Assembly (NCBI GenBank): GCA_015487555.1
Contig: WFPK01000111.1
Location: 1-47,798 of the forward strand
Direction of reading: 5' to 3'
Origin: Phycisphaerales bacterium
GTDB taxonomy: Bacteria; Planctomycetota; Phycisphaerae; Phycisphaerales; UBA1924
DNA: 47,798 bases
Part shown: positions 36,895-46,389 of the stretch, one piece after another
How the letters are laid out: every line of letters begins with the position of its first letter
How positions within the stretch are numbered: position 1 is the stretch's first letter
Made by a program: the position numbers and the translations under genes
The notes under the pieces: generated by a model
The model's database searches: none
What the model saw: the letters and a program-made list of their open reading frames with translations, nothing else
What the model was told of the DNA's origin: nothing

Positions 36895-38216
36895 CCCAGA
36901 TCGCAACCAAGCACCCAAACCACCCTGCGCCGGATTCAACCGGGCTCTCCGATGCCGATTGGCAAGCGCGCCTTGACCGGATCGCCAGTGATCCACGGAT
37001 GAGCGAGGACAACACCACGCTCTCGGCTGCGAGCGCATCGAGAGCTGCCAAATGGCTCTTCGGGGCGGGTATCGTCGGACTCCTCGTCACCCTCATGGGG
37101 GCCTTTACGAATGGACGCCATGCCCTGGGTGCTTTTGAAGTCGGTGTGTTCACCGTCTTGGCGATTTCGCTGGGCTCATTGTTCTGGGTCATGGTTTTCC
37201 ATTCACTCAACGCAAGCTGGGCCATCACCCTCCGCAGGCAGTTCGAGAACATTGCCTCATTGGTCTGGGTCCCGGTGGTCATGATGCTGATCGTGGCTGC
37301 GATCGAGATCACCCAAGGCGGCGTGCTCTTGCAATGGCTTGGATACACCGGCAAAGAATACAACCACCTCCTCGAAGTCAAATCGCCCTACCTCAATACC
37401 AACTTCTTCATCATCCGCATCATCATCTACGCAGCGATCTGGGTCGGCATCTCAAGAGTCCTGCTGAGCTGGTCGCGCAAGAGCGACGAAACCGGCGATC
37501 GGATGCTCGGACGCAAAGCCCGATTCCTTTCGGGCGCAGGCATCCCGCTCTTTGCACTCTCGACCGCCTTTGCTTCCTTCGATTTCCTCATGTCGCTCGA
37601 TTACCGATTCTTCTCGACCATGTGGGGCGTGTACTACTTCGCCTCGTGTGCCCTTGCCTCGGCTTCGGCGGTGGCGATCGTGGCCACGATGCTTCGCCGG
37701 GCGGGCAAGCTCGACGGGCTCGTTACCGAAGAGCACTTCCATGACCTTGGCAAGCTCGTCTTCGCCTTTGTCGTCTTCTGGGCCTATGTCGCGTTTTCAC
37801 AGTATTTCCTGATCTGGTACGCCAATATCCCAGAAGAAACCGCATGGTATACCAACCGCCAACAGCACGGATGGCAGTGGCTCTTCGTCGTCATGACCAT
37901 GGGGCACTTTGGGATCCCATTCCTGCTCCTGATCTGGCGCAAGACCAAACGGAAAACCATGCTCCTGTGTGGGATGAGTGTCTACATGCTCGTGATGGTC
38001 ATCCTCGATATGCTCTGGATCATCCGCCCGATGGTGTACATGAACACTTCCAAAGCCGACCCCGGTTTGGCGATGATCTGGCTTGATATCGCCGGCGTTG
38101 TTGGCGTCCTGGGAATCTTCGCCGGGCTCGTTGCCCTCAAAATCCCCAAGAGCCCACTGCTCCCACTCAAAGACCCGATGCTCCACGAATCACTCAAGCA
38201 CAAGAACTATGTATAA
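36891..38216 (+). CDS. actF: Alternative complex III subunit F (integral membrane)
   Basis: ActF is the second large membrane subunit, related to ActC in fold. The 441 residues have about ten helices, including LFGAGIVGLLVTLMGAF, FTVLAISLGSLFWVMVFHSL, SLDYRFFSTMWGVYYFASCAL, VFAFVVFWAYVAFSQYFLIWYANIPEE and HFGIPFLLLIW. The order actA-F is complete. Its ATG overlaps the actE stop (ATGA), indicating translational coupling. Confidence 0.9.
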   Translation: MTQIATKHPNHPAPDSTGLSDADWQARLDRIASDPRMSEDNTTLSAASASRAAKWLFGAGIVGLLVTLMGAFTNGRHALGAFEVGVFTVLAISLGSLFWVMVFHSLNASWAITLRRQFENIASLVWVPVVMMLIVAAIEITQGGVLLQWLGYTGKEYNHLLEVKSPYLNTNFFIIRIIIYAAIWVGISRVLLSWSRKSDETGDRMLGRKARFLSGAGIPLFALSTAFASFDFLMSLDYRFFSTMWGVYYFASCALASASAVAIVATMLRRAGKLDGLVTEEHFHDLGKLVFAFVVFWAYVAFSQYFLIWYANIPEETAWYTNRQQHGWQWLFVVMTMGHFGIPFLLLIWRKTKRKTMLLCGMSVYMLVMVILDMLWIIRPMVYMNTSKADPGLAMIWLDIAGVVGVLGIFAGLVALKIPKSPLLPLKDPMLHESLKHKNYV

Positions 38217-38348
38217 ACGCCCAGGAGCTCGGTACGAGAGCGCCAAAGGGCTTAGAGTCGAAGAGAACACGCGATTGCACACGCGATCGCCAACACAGAA
38301 CACTGTCATCGGGAATAAGCCCGATGACCAACCCGGGAGGGTACAGCG

Positions 38349-38672
38349 ATGAGCGCTGATGAACAAAACGGACACGATCAATGGCACCAGCATTCCGCCG
38401 ACGAAGGAGTGCCCCAAGAAGAACACACCGCCCAAGCCAGCGCCAAGGCATTGGGGCTCACATTCATTGCAATGACCCTCGGCGTCCTCATTGTGATCGG
38501 TGTCCTGGTCGTGTATTTCCAGAACTACATGAGCAACTACCGCACAATGATCAATGAAAATACCCAAGGGGCTGCTGCCGCCTCGGCCTATCGAGATGCA
38601 GAACTCGCATCAATCAAAGAACCCGTCGAGGGCGCCATTGACGCCGTCATCAATGAATACGCGAGCAACTAA
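38349..38672 (+). CDS. Small single-TM protein in the act-cox operon
   Basis: The 107-residue protein has an acidic, His-rich N-terminus (NGHDQWHQHS), one membrane helix (about 36-57) and an Ala/Glu-rich C-terminus. GGAGGG lies just before the ATG, so it is translated. It sits between actF and the SCO gene. It resembles no family that I recognise. It could be a minor subunit of complex III or the oxidase (a counterpart of ActG) or an assembly helper. Its position is the only evidence. Confidence 0.7.
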   Translation: MSADEQNGHDQWHQHSADEGVPQEEHTAQASAKALGLTFIAMTLGVLIVIGVLVVYFQNYMSNYRTMINENTQGAAAASAYRDAELASIKEPVEGAIDAVINEYASN

Positions 38673-38678
38673 CGCAAA

Positions 38679-38785
38679 CAACCCGCCCGAGCAACCCGCC
38701 CGAGCAACTCAACCGAGCAACTCAACCGAGCAACTCAACCGAGCAACTGATCCCAATGAAACGACATGAAACGACATGAAACGAC
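38679..38785 (+). repeat. Two adjacent tandem arrays before the SCO gene
   Basis: Five 13-bp units run from 38679 to 38743: two CAACCCGCCCGAG, then three CAACTCAACCGAG. Three copies of ATGAAACGAC follow at 38756-38785; the three ATGs are 10 bp apart, so each is in a different frame. The third, at 38776, opens the SCO frame. Confidence 0.95.
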
Positions 38786-39744
38786 CTGAGCGTTCCAACC
38801 CGATGAACAAGCGATTCCTGCTCCTCGCATTGGCGAGTGTGCTTGCCATCGCATCGGGTGCCCACGCCCAGCGACTGCTCGATCGCTCAGAAGTTCAAGA
38901 GCTCAACGGCGTCGAAGTCACCGAACAACTCGGAAACCACATCCCCCTCGACGCAATCTTCACCAACTCCCAAGGGCAACAAGTCGAACTGGGCACCTAT
39001 TTCGACGGCGAAACCCCTGTCATCCTGGCGATGGTCTACTACCAGTGTCCGGTGGTTTGCCCGGTGGTGCTCTCGCAGCTCGTCGCGTCGCTCAACAAAC
39101 TCGAATACTCGGCTGGGGAAGACTACAAAGTGTTGGTCGTGAGCTTTGACCACACCGAGACCACCTCGATGGCACTGGGCGAACGGACCAACTTCCTTGG
39201 CGAATATAACCAAGGCGAGACTCCCCAGGCCCTCGCTGGCATCGAGTTCCATACCGGCGATCCGCTCAATATCAAACGCTTGGTCAACGCTGTTGGATTT
39301 GGGTTCAACCCACTCGATAACGGCGACTTCTCCCACCCCATCTCGCTGATGGTGCTCTCACCCAAAGGCAAAGTCACCCGGTATATGTACGGCTTCGACT
39401 ACCCGGCGCAAGAACTCAAGCTCACCTTGCTCGACGCATCGCAAGGCAAAATCGCTGCGAGCCTCGGCGATCGGCTCTTGCACTTCTGCTACCGGTTCGA
39501 TCCACTCGCCGGGGCATATTCGATCCAGGCATTCCGTGTGATGCAGGTGGGGGCGTTGCTGACACTCGCCTTCATTATCATCGGTCTCACCATATTGTTT
39601 ATGGGCGAACGCGTCCGTCGAAAGCTCTATCTGGCCAACAAGCCCGAGGATGCACACGACACCGACGCAGATAACAACGATTCACATTCATCGAACACCT
39701 CCTCGGGCTCGTACGCCCGAGCACAGACAGGTCATGTGTCATGA
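38776..39744 (+). CDS. SCO1/SenC/PrrC copper chaperone
   Basis: SCO proteins deliver copper to the CuA centre of oxidase subunit II. The signal peptide is at about residues 11-32, cleaved after AHA. The thioredoxin-like fold carries the copper motif CPVVC (Cys91, Cys95) and a distal His in DFSHPISL. Unlike most SCO proteins it has a second membrane helix near the C-terminus (about 256-277), so the chaperone domain is held at both ends or from the C-terminal side. The start is uncertain: ATG at 38776 (third in a repeat array) or at 38803, neither with a good ribosome site. It ends overlapping the coxII gene. Confidence 0.9.
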   Translation: MKRPERSNPMNKRFLLLALASVLAIASGAHAQRLLDRSEVQELNGVEVTEQLGNHIPLDAIFTNSQGQQVELGTYFDGETPVILAMVYYQCPVVCPVVLSQLVASLNKLEYSAGEDYKVLVVSFDHTETTSMALGERTNFLGEYNQGETPQALAGIEFHTGDPLNIKRLVNAVGFGFNPLDNGDFSHPISLMVLSPKGKVTRYMYGFDYPAQELKLTLLDASQGKIAASLGDRLLHFCYRFDPLAGAYSIQAFRVMQVGALLTLAFIIIGLTILFMGERVRRKLYLANKPEDAHDTDADNNDSHSSNTSSGSYARAQTGHVS

Positions 39745-40937
39745 TGCAAACGCTTGCAAGCGCACAACCAGATATTCTCCAGAAACTGATCTTCGGCGAT
39801 GTCCCGGCCGCCTCCGAAGCGGCTGCGTGGTCCGACGGGCTCTTCCTGATGATTACCTGGTTCTCGATCTTCTTCTTTGTCTTGCTCATGAGCTTGATGG
39901 TCTATTTCACCATCAAGTACCGCAGACGCCCGGGTGTGCCCGCCGAGCCAAGCCCGCACCACAACCTGCTTCTGGAAATCTTCTGGACAGTCGTCCCCTC
40001 GTCGAGCATGCTCGTCATGTTCATCCTTGGGTTCCAAGGATACACCTCCAAGGTGGTCTCGCCAGATAGCGCAATGGAACTCAAAATCCAAGGCTCGAAG
40101 TGGTCATGGATCGCAACCTATCCAAACGGGGCCACTTCGCCCGAGACCCAGGCACTCTCGCGGGTGGTTGATAACGAAAACCATGTCGTCACCGAAGGCA
40201 AACAGTATCCAATCTTCTATGTGCCCGAGAACACCGATATCAAACTCCGCATGATGTCCACCGATGTCATCCATTCGTTCTGGATACCCGACTATCGAAC
40301 CAAGATGGATGTGATCCCCAACCGATACACAGGATTCGGATTCAGCACGCCGATCCTCACCCCCAATGACACCTATGTTCACCAAGAGACAGGCCAAGTG
40401 ATGCCTGGACGCGATATGTGGGTCTTCTGCGCCGAATACTGTGGCGATGACCATTCACGCATGGCCGCGACCATCCGGGTTGTGCCTCGCGAGCTCTACG
40501 ATCAGAAAATGGCCGATTGGAGCGTAAAGCTTGACCCCATCGACGCGGGCATGAAAATCTGGACACAGCTCTGCAAAACCTGCCACGAGACCAACGGCAC
40601 ACGCCTGGTCGGACCCACATGGAACTCGGTCAAAAACGCCGACGGACAGTTTGGGTTCGGATACGAAGCCCTCCTTGAAGATGGATCAAGTGTGATGCGC
40701 GATGCCAACTACTACCGCGAATCCATCCTCGACCCCAACGCCAAAATCGTCAAGGGCTTTGCGCCCGCGATGCCAAGCTATCAGGGGCAGTTATCAGAAG
40801 AAGACATCGACAATATTATCGCCTTTATCCAATCAGTCTCAGACCGCAATCCAAACGCAGGTGAGGATAGTGAATCGAGTGATGCTGGCGAAACAGAAGG
40901 CGAAACAGAAGAAGCAGAAGCCGGGAGTGATTCATGA
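39741..40937 (+). CDS. ctaC: Cytochrome c oxidase subunit II fused to cytochrome c (caa3 type)
   Basis: Subunit II takes electrons from cytochrome c through CuA. The 398 residues contain two membrane helices (about 33-55 and 76-98). The CuA domain has HSFWIPDY and the site [12 protein letters not shown]. It is followed by a fused cytochrome c with CKTCH near residue 277 and Met probably in PAMPSYQG. An acidic tail of about 30 residues ends it. The fusion marks a caa3-type oxidase. The start overlaps the SCO stop (ATGA), and the stop overlaps ctaD. Confidence 0.95.
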   Translation: MMQTLASAQPDILQKLIFGDVPAASEAAAWSDGLFLMITWFSIFFFVLLMSLMVYFTIKYRRRPGVPAEPSPHHNLLLEIFWTVVPSSSMLVMFILGFQGYTSKVVSPDSAMELKIQGSKWSWIATYPNGATSPETQALSRVVDNENHVVTEGKQYPIFYVPENTDIKLRMMSTDVIHSFWIPDYRTKMDVIPNRYTGFGFSTPILTPNDTYVHQETGQVMPGRDMWVFCAEYCGDDHSRMAATIRVVPRELYDQKMADWSVKLDPIDAGMKIWTQLCKTCHETNGTRLVGPTWNSVKNADGQFGFGYEALLEDGSSVMRDANYYRESILDPNAKIVKGFAPAMPSYQGQLSEEDIDNIIAFIQSVSDRNPNAGEDSESSDAGETEGETEEAEAGSDS

Positions 40938-42724
40938 GTACGCTTGAAGCAAACGCTGGACATCACCACGATGAGGGGTCATACCTCAGCGGACCGCCCG
41001 GCATGATCGCGCGGATCTGGCAGTGGGCATCCACCGTCGATCACAAAAAGATCGGGGTGATGTACCTCTTCGCGGTCCTCTTCATGTTCTTCCTCGGCGG
41101 AATGGCAGCGATCGGAGTTCGCTATGAACTCCTCGATCCCATCCGCACGCAGACCACCGAGTTTGTCAACGCGGCTGGTGATATCGAAACCGTCACCGTC
41201 ACCACCGGCGAGAGTCTCAAAGAGCTCATGGGCGGTATGTTCGCAGACGGTGTCTCGGGATCACAAATCTACAACCGCATCTTTACACTCCACGGCGCGA
41301 TCATGGTCTTCATGTTCATCATCCCCGCCATCCCCGCAGCCTTGGGCAACTTCCTCTTGCCCATCATGCTCGGCGCCAAAGATGTCGCCTTCCCAAGACT
41401 CAACCTCTTGAGCTGGTATATCTATGTCGTCGGATGCCTCTTTGGTGTGTTCTCAATCCTCCTTGGAGGTGTCGATACCGGGTGGACCTTCTACACCCCC
41501 TATTCAACCACCACCGATGCCGACCATTGGCGAGTGGTGCTGATGGTGATGGCCGCGTTTATCCTCGGGTTCTCGTCGATCCTCACCGGGCTCAACTTTG
41601 TCGTCACCGTACACAAACTCCGCGCACCGGGGATGGGCTGGTTCGATATGCCTCTGATGATCTGGGCGCTCTATGCCACCGCGATCATCCAGGTGCTCGC
41701 CACCCCTGTCGTCGGGATCACCCTTTTGCTGCTTATCTTCGAGCGCGTGATGCACATCGGTATCTTCGATCCATCACTCGGCGGCGACCCTGTCCTCTAC
41801 CAACACTTCTTCTGGTTCTATTCCCATCCAGTTGTCTATGTGATGATCCTCCCAGGCATGGGCATCATCTCCGAGGTGATCTCCGTCAACGCCCGCAAGC
41901 ATATCTTCGGATATCGCGCCATCGCCTTCTCATCGCTTGGCATCGCAGGCGTGTCGTTCCTCGTCTGGGGGCACCATATCTTCACCGCGATGGGCGAGCT
42001 CGCTGCGATCCTCTTCTCGGGGCTGACCTTCCTCGTCGCGATCCCCACAGCCATCAAAATATTCAACTGGGTGGCAACGCTCTACAAGGGATCGATCGTC
42101 ATCAATACCGCGATGATCTATGCCTTGATGTTCCTCTTCACTTTCTCCATCGGCGGGCTCACCGGCTTGCCTCTGGCAACCCTCGCGACCGACCTCCATC
42201 TCCACGATTCGTACTATGTCGTCGCTCACTTTCACTACACCATGATGGGCGGCACCGTGATCGCATTCATGGCAGGGCTCCATCACTGGTGGCCAAAGAT
42301 GTTCGGCAAAATGTATTCCGAAAAAGGTGCCATGCTCGGCGCAGCACTCGTCTTCATCGGGTTCAACCTCACATTCTTCACCCAGTTCTTCCTCGGCACC
42401 CAAGGCATGCCTCGCCGATATGCAAACTATGTCGATGAGTTCCAGACACTCCACCAGATTTCATCCGTTGGATCACTTGTGCTTCTTCTGGGGTTCCTGG
42501 TTCACCTCTTCGTCTTTGTGCAATCCATACTCTCCGGCGACAAAGCGTCGGCCAACCCGTGGGGCGGTTTGACTCTCGAATGGGAAGTCGAATCTCCACC
42601 AATCGAGCACAACTTCCACAAAGAACCAATCCTCAAGCACGGCCCATATGACTTTGATTCTGTCGTTCCGCCGCACTGGGATCCAAAGGACTATCCGCTT
42701 CCAGAAAAGGGCAACAAGCACTAA
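40934..42724 (+). CDS. ctaD: Cytochrome c oxidase subunit I, A2-type
   Basis: Subunit I holds heme a and the heme a3-CuB centre. Ligands seen in the 596 residues are His120 (LHGAIM), His298 with cross-linked Tyr302 (YSHPVVY), His347-His348, His432 and His434 (YYVVAHFHY). The D-channel end reads YSHPVVY in place of GHPEVY, the YS motif of A2-type enzymes, which lack the usual Glu. The K-channel Lys is at PTAIKIF (375). The last 60 residues are hydrophilic. A caa3 complex with the neighbouring subunits is clear. Confidence 0.97.
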   Translation: MSTLEANAGHHHDEGSYLSGPPGMIARIWQWASTVDHKKIGVMYLFAVLFMFFLGGMAAIGVRYELLDPIRTQTTEFVNAAGDIETVTVTTGESLKELMGGMFADGVSGSQIYNRIFTLHGAIMVFMFIIPAIPAALGNFLLPIMLGAKDVAFPRLNLLSWYIYVVGCLFGVFSILLGGVDTGWTFYTPYSTTTDADHWRVVLMVMAAFILGFSSILTGLNFVVTVHKLRAPGMGWFDMPLMIWALYATAIIQVLATPVVGITLLLLIFERVMHIGIFDPSLGGDPVLYQHFFWFYSHPVVYVMILPGMGIISEVISVNARKHIFGYRAIAFSSLGIAGVSFLVWGHHIFTAMGELAAILFSGLTFLVAIPTAIKIFNWVATLYKGSIVINTAMIYALMFLFTFSIGGLTGLPLATLATDLHLHDSYYVVAHFHYTMMGGTVIAFMAGLHHWWPKMFGKMYSEKGAMLGAALVFIGFNLTFFTQFFLGTQGMPRRYANYVDEFQTLHQISSVGSLVLLLGFLVHLFVFVQSILSGDKASANPWGGLTLEWEVESPPIEHNFHKEPILKHGPYDFDSVVPPHWDPKDYPLPEKGNKH

Positions 42725-42792
42725 TCCGCAATGTGCCACAAATGTTCAACAAACCCGCGACATGTTTTCGTGTTGAAAAGGGATATGACCAA

Positions 42793-43494
42793 ATGACCAT
42801 GATTGATACAGACACCTCAGGCGTACCGGCTCGCATCCTCCAGAGCCCCATGCACTGGCGAAATGCCAAGCACCAATCCCATTGGCGCTCGGGCGACGAA
42901 GAGTTCGACGCCGCCAAATTCGGGATGTGGCTCTTCCTCTCCACAGAAGTCCTGCTCTTCGCAGGCATCTTCTGTGGCTACGCCGTCTTCCGCATGCTCT
43001 ACCCAGAAGCATGGGCCAACGGATCGCACGCCCTCGATTGGCGAATGGGCGCAGCCAACACCGCCATCCTCCTCTTCTCCTCATGGACCGCAGCCAACGC
43101 TGTTCGGCTCGCCCAACTCGACAAGCAGTTCTGGTTCAAAATCAACATCCTCATCACCATCTTGTGTGCCATCGCATTCGTCGGCATCAAGTTCACCTTC
43201 GAATACGGCATCAAGCTCCCCGAGGGCAAAGCACCAGGCACCTTCTTCGCCTATCCCTACGCGACCGATCCCCATGAACCCCTCTGGTGGTCGCTCTACT
43301 ACATCGGCACCGGAATTCACGCCTTCCATGTCATCATCGGCGCATTCCTCTTCGCATTCGTCCTCTGGCGAGCGCACCGATACCAGGCCTACGGCCCAAC
43401 CCAATACACACTCGTCGAAAACTCCGCCCTCTATTGGCACATCGTTGACCTCATCTGGATATTCCTCTTCCCCCTCCTGTATCTGATTCACTGA
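42793..43494 (+). CDS. ctaE: Cytochrome c oxidase subunit III
   Basis: Subunit III stabilises the oxidase and the proton uptake path. The 233 residues have about six helices, with FGMWLFLSTEVLLFAGIFCGY, WRMGAANTAILLFSSW, SLYYIGTGIHAFHVIIG and HIVDLIWIFLFPLLYL, matching the family. I start at 42793 with AAAAGGGA upstream; a GTG frame to 42733 adds 20 residues of poor match. It lies 68 bp after ctaD. Confidence 0.95.
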   Translation: MTMIDTDTSGVPARILQSPMHWRNAKHQSHWRSGDEEFDAAKFGMWLFLSTEVLLFAGIFCGYAVFRMLYPEAWANGSHALDWRMGAANTAILLFSSWTAANAVRLAQLDKQFWFKINILITILCAIAFVGIKFTFEYGIKLPEGKAPGTFFAYPYATDPHEPLWWSLYYIGTGIHAFHVIIGAFLFAFVLWRAHRYQAYGPTQYTLVENSALYWHIVDLIWIFLFPLLYLIH

Positions 43495-43547
43495 TCCCAT
43501 TGGACAAACCGTACCGCATTCCGATACATTCTCATCGAGACCACGCC

Positions 43548-44369
43548 ATGAGCCAAGACACCACAAACGCATCAAACGACCTGGGATGGGACCCAACCGA
43601 TCCCCATGGGATCAATCCACACGACGATGCCCACGAGGGGCACTTTGTCGCCGACTGGAAGATGCAGATATCCGTCCTCGTGATCCTGCTCGCCTTTACC
43701 GTGCTGACGGTCGGGTTCTACAACCTCGAACAATGGATGGAGACCGCTTTCGAGATCACGCTGCCCAAGTGGATCAATATCGTTGGTGCCATGACCATCG
43801 CGACCATCAAAGCAATCCTCGTCGCTGCCTTCTTCATGCAGCTCAAATATGACAAGGCGCTCAATACCTTCGTTATGCTCTTCTGCCTCTTCTGCGTGGC
43901 CTTGTTCCTCGGATTCAGCATGATCGACCTGGGATCACGCCATCTCGTTGATCCGGAACGAGCTCCATCAATCGTCCCAGGCGGCACCGGCGTCGGACTC
44001 AACGCCGCATCGGCCGACAAAGATTTTTCGCTTATCCTGAGCCCCAAAGTCAACACCGGAGGATCGAACATCGTCCTCTACGCCCGCCTCCACGGCAGCA
44101 AAGAAAAACCAGGACTCCTCTACTACCGAGAAAAAGGCGATGAGGCAAGCTTCTGGAAAAAATTCTATAGCGGACACGCCGCCGGACGAGACACACTCGA
44201 TGAACACAACTTCTACGAGCAACTCGGATTCGCAACACACGATGCAACTTCTGATGCCAACGCATCACACCCACGCCATGGCTTGACACCCGGACTCTTC
44301 TCCGATGTCGATCCCGCAGCAAGCAGTTCTGCCGACTCACAAGCCGAATCACAAGATGATGGACACTGA
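43548..44369 (+). CDS. ctaF: Cytochrome c oxidase subunit IV-like protein with long C-terminal extension
   Basis: The first 140 residues carry three helices typical of prokaryotic oxidase subunit IV (QISVLVILLAFTVLTVGFY, INIVGAMTIATIKAILVAAFFM, LNTFVMLFCLFCVALFLGF). After the third helix about 140 more residues follow, including VLYARLHGSKEKPGLLYY and a Ser/Ala/Asp-rich tail. Subunit IV is usually about 100 residues, so this extension is unusual and unassigned. I start at 43548 (GAGA upstream); the longer frame begins at TTG 43500. It overlaps the next gene by 14 bp. Confidence 0.85.
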   Translation: MSQDTTNASNDLGWDPTDPHGINPHDDAHEGHFVADWKMQISVLVILLAFTVLTVGFYNLEQWMETAFEITLPKWINIVGAMTIATIKAILVAAFFMQLKYDKALNTFVMLFCLFCVALFLGFSMIDLGSRHLVDPERAPSIVPGGTGVGLNAASADKDFSLILSPKVNTGGSNIVLYARLHGSKEKPGLLYYREKGDEASFWKKFYSGHAAGRDTLDEHNFYEQLGFATHDATSDANASHPRHGLTPGLFSDVDPAASSSADSQAESQDDGH

Positions 44370-45237
44370 GCACCCCCAACCTCTGCACAACGCGCCACCC
44401 GCCAAAGAAAGCCGACGAATCTGGTGGAGTTTGTGTGCAGTCTCATTGCTCACCATCATCATCGCAGGCATCGCCCTGGCCGGACGCATCGCCGACTACA
44501 ACAAAGAATCCGACCACCCGCTCTTCGCCTACATCCAGGTCGCATCGACCTCATTCACTTTCGCCGGTCGTCCCGTTGAACTCGTCGAAGAAACCATCGA
44601 CGGCCGCGATGTGATCCGTGTACGCTATGGCGACGAAGAGCTCATTCTCGATGTTGCCATCCCACCTCTGGTCCCCCTGCCCACCCTCTACGAACGCCAG
44701 AAGGACTGGCTGACCCTCTCCTTCTTCGCCGACCGCGCAGGGATGTCGATGCGCGAGTTCCAGCAAAAAATCGAAAACGACGAAATCAAACCCCGCCTCG
44801 CACTCGTCACCCGAACACCCTTCGGCGTCGAGCCAATCAAAGAGAAGAATCACGAAAGCCTCCAGCAGCCAGAAACCTGGGGCAACGGCGAGCTCCGGAG
44901 CGATCTCTGGCGGTTCGACTGCTACGAGTTCCTCCGCGACGGCACCATCGTCCACGAACAAAAACGATTCCCCGAAAGTGGAAAAAGCCTCCTCCGCAGA
45001 CAGAACTACGCCAAACTCAAAGGCGAGCCCATCCCCCAGCGCCGAGATGGCGAGCTCGAAGAGTACTCCTGGCAACGCGGCGCAGCCCTCAAAATCATGC
45101 CCCGAGCACCCGCGATCACCATGGAACAACAGGCCCTGCGCGTCTCAGGATGGACACTCCCAGCCACCGCCGCCGGGTTCCTCGTGTTCCTGATCTCCTT
45201 CTTCTTCGCCATCGCCCCTGCGCGAACCGTTGAATAA
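44356..45237 (+). CDS. Two-TM protein ending the respiratory operon (possible assembly factor)
   Basis: The 293-residue protein has a membrane helix near each end (about 23-45 and 265-286), with a mostly hydrophilic domain of roughly 220 residues between. This is the layout of SURF1, the oxidase heme-insertion factor, but SURF1 sequence signatures are not seen. Segments such as VIRVRYGDEELILDVAIP, LTLSFFADRAG and FDCYEFLRDGTIVH are not recognised. It overlaps the subunit IV-like gene by 14 bp and is last in the operon, followed by an inverted repeat. A role in oxidase assembly is inferred from position and topology. Confidence 0.65.
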   Translation: MMDTEHPQPLHNAPPAKESRRIWWSLCAVSLLTIIIAGIALAGRIADYNKESDHPLFAYIQVASTSFTFAGRPVELVEETIDGRDVIRVRYGDEELILDVAIPPLVPLPTLYERQKDWLTLSFFADRAGMSMREFQQKIENDEIKPRLALVTRTPFGVEPIKEKNHESLQQPETWGNGELRSDLWRFDCYEFLRDGTIVHEQKRFPESGKSLLRRQNYAKLKGEPIPQRRDGELEEYSWQRGAALKIMPRAPAITMEQQALRVSGWTLPATAAGFLVFLISFFFAIAPARTVE

Positions 45238-45262
45238 GCCCTGGGTTTACTATCTCCTCTCA

Positions 45263-45341
45263 AACGAGCCACGACCATAAGGGAGTGGTCTTCTCTTTTC
45301 ACGCCATCAAAAAAACCGCTCCCTCACGGTCGCGGCTCGTT
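45263..45341. repeat. Dispersed inverted repeat, copy 3 (decayed)
   Basis: Arms at 45263-45292 and 45312-45341, loop 19 nt. The right arm differs from copies 1 and 2 by one base; the left arm differs by four, all transitions. Like copy 2 it lies between convergent genes (stops at 45237 and 45361). Confidence 0.9.
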
Positions 45342-45360
45342 GATACAAATCAAGGCGATC

Positions 45361-46239
45361 TTACTTCGTCGGATCAATCTTCGGGCGAGTCGTTGCCGGG
45401 GCTGGTGCCGAATTATCTGCTGCTGCCTCGATGCGTGCCGGTGCAACATCTGTCCTCGTCGAAGGCACGAGGTAAATCTCGACGCGTCGATTGGCCGGCG
45501 TGCCCTTACCCTTGTTGTTGGGCACCAATGGACGATTCTCGCCCCATCCTGTCACCGACATCCGATCCCATCCAATCCCGGCCTTTCCAAGGGCCGCCCG
45601 TACCGCGATCGCGCGATGGGCCGAGAGGTGCATATTGGTTGGATGACGACGCTGGGTATTCGAGCTGATCTTCTGGTCATCGGTATGCCCGACGATCTGG
45701 ATGTCATATTTGCTCGCCGAGCCCGAGTTGAGCACCTGCGCGAGCTGCTCGAGTGATGTCCCCGCCGACGCCTGCACCGAGTCCGAACCCGAGGCAAAGG
45801 TCATGTCCGAAACAAATCGAAGCATTCCCTTGTCCGCATCATAGATAATCATATCGGGGAACTGAGCAGCCAGATCAGACAACGCCCGATCCGTCGCTGC
45901 ATCAAGATGCACAATCTGTAGCGAGTTCATCCGATCCTCAAGATTAGCAAACGAAACCTGCGAGCTTGCAAGCCCATCGCGAAGTGCTTTGTTCTCCGAC
46001 CGCAACGCATCGATCACACTCTGCGCATCGCCAGCCGACCCCTGAAGCTGAGCGTTGGTCAATTCGGTAGAACCAAGCCGATTGGTCAGCTCCTGGTTCT
46101 GACTCCGCAACGACATATTCGTATCGTAGAGCTTGTCATACTCTTGCTGACTGACACAACCAGTGCCGAGCCCGGCGATGGCGATCAGAACGGTACTCAG
46201 GGCAACCCGGTGCCCGATAGCGCGTTTGGTGATTTTCAT
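45361..46239 (-). CDS. OmpA/Pal-family peptidoglycan-binding lipoprotein
   Basis: This 292-residue lipoprotein begins KITKRAIGHRV with a lipobox ending GTGC (Cys28). A heptad-like segment (about 30-110, QSVIDALRSENKALRDGLAS) suggests a coiled coil. The C-terminal OmpA domain has IVGHTDDQKIS, NMHLSAHRAIAVRAAL, GWGENRPLVPN and NRRVEIYL, including the Asp and Arg that bind diaminopimelate in the family. It would link the outer membrane to peptidoglycan. I start at 46239 because AGGAG is 6 nt upstream; the longer frame to 46347 is not protein-like. It is transcribed divergently from the amidohydrolase. Confidence 0.9.
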   Translation of the reverse strand: MKITKRAIGHRVALSTVLIAIAGLGTGCVSQQEYDKLYDTNMSLRSQNQELTNRLGSTELTNAQLQGSAGDAQSVIDALRSENKALRDGLASSQVSFANLEDRMNSLQIVHLDAATDRALSDLAAQFPDMIIYDADKGMLRFVSDMTFASGSDSVQASAGTSLEQLAQVLNSGSASKYDIQIVGHTDDQKISSNTQRRHPTNMHLSAHRAIAVRAALGKAGIGWDRMSVTGWGENRPLVPNNKGKGTPANRRVEIYLVPSTRTDVAPARIEAAADNSAPAPATTRPKIDPTK

Positions 46240-46329
46240 GTCTAACTCCTGGTCTGCAATCAAGCCCAGCGATCCGCCAAGCTCTGGATGTGTTGTCTGA
46301 TCCAATGGTATCGTATGATATCGTATCGA

Positions 46330-46380
46330 GTCCAACCCGGTCGCCAATCCACAACCTTATTGTGTATTCGCACCATACAA
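46330..46380. promoter_or_regulatory. Divergent promoter region
   Basis: On the plus strand TACAAT at 46375-46380 ends ten bases before the amidohydrolase ATG, which implies a very short or absent leader; no -35 is clear. On the minus strand TTGGAC (46335-46330) with a 17-bp spacer leads to GATACC, a weak match, for the lipoprotein gene. Confidence 0.35.
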
Positions 46381-46389
46381 TCTCTCCGC

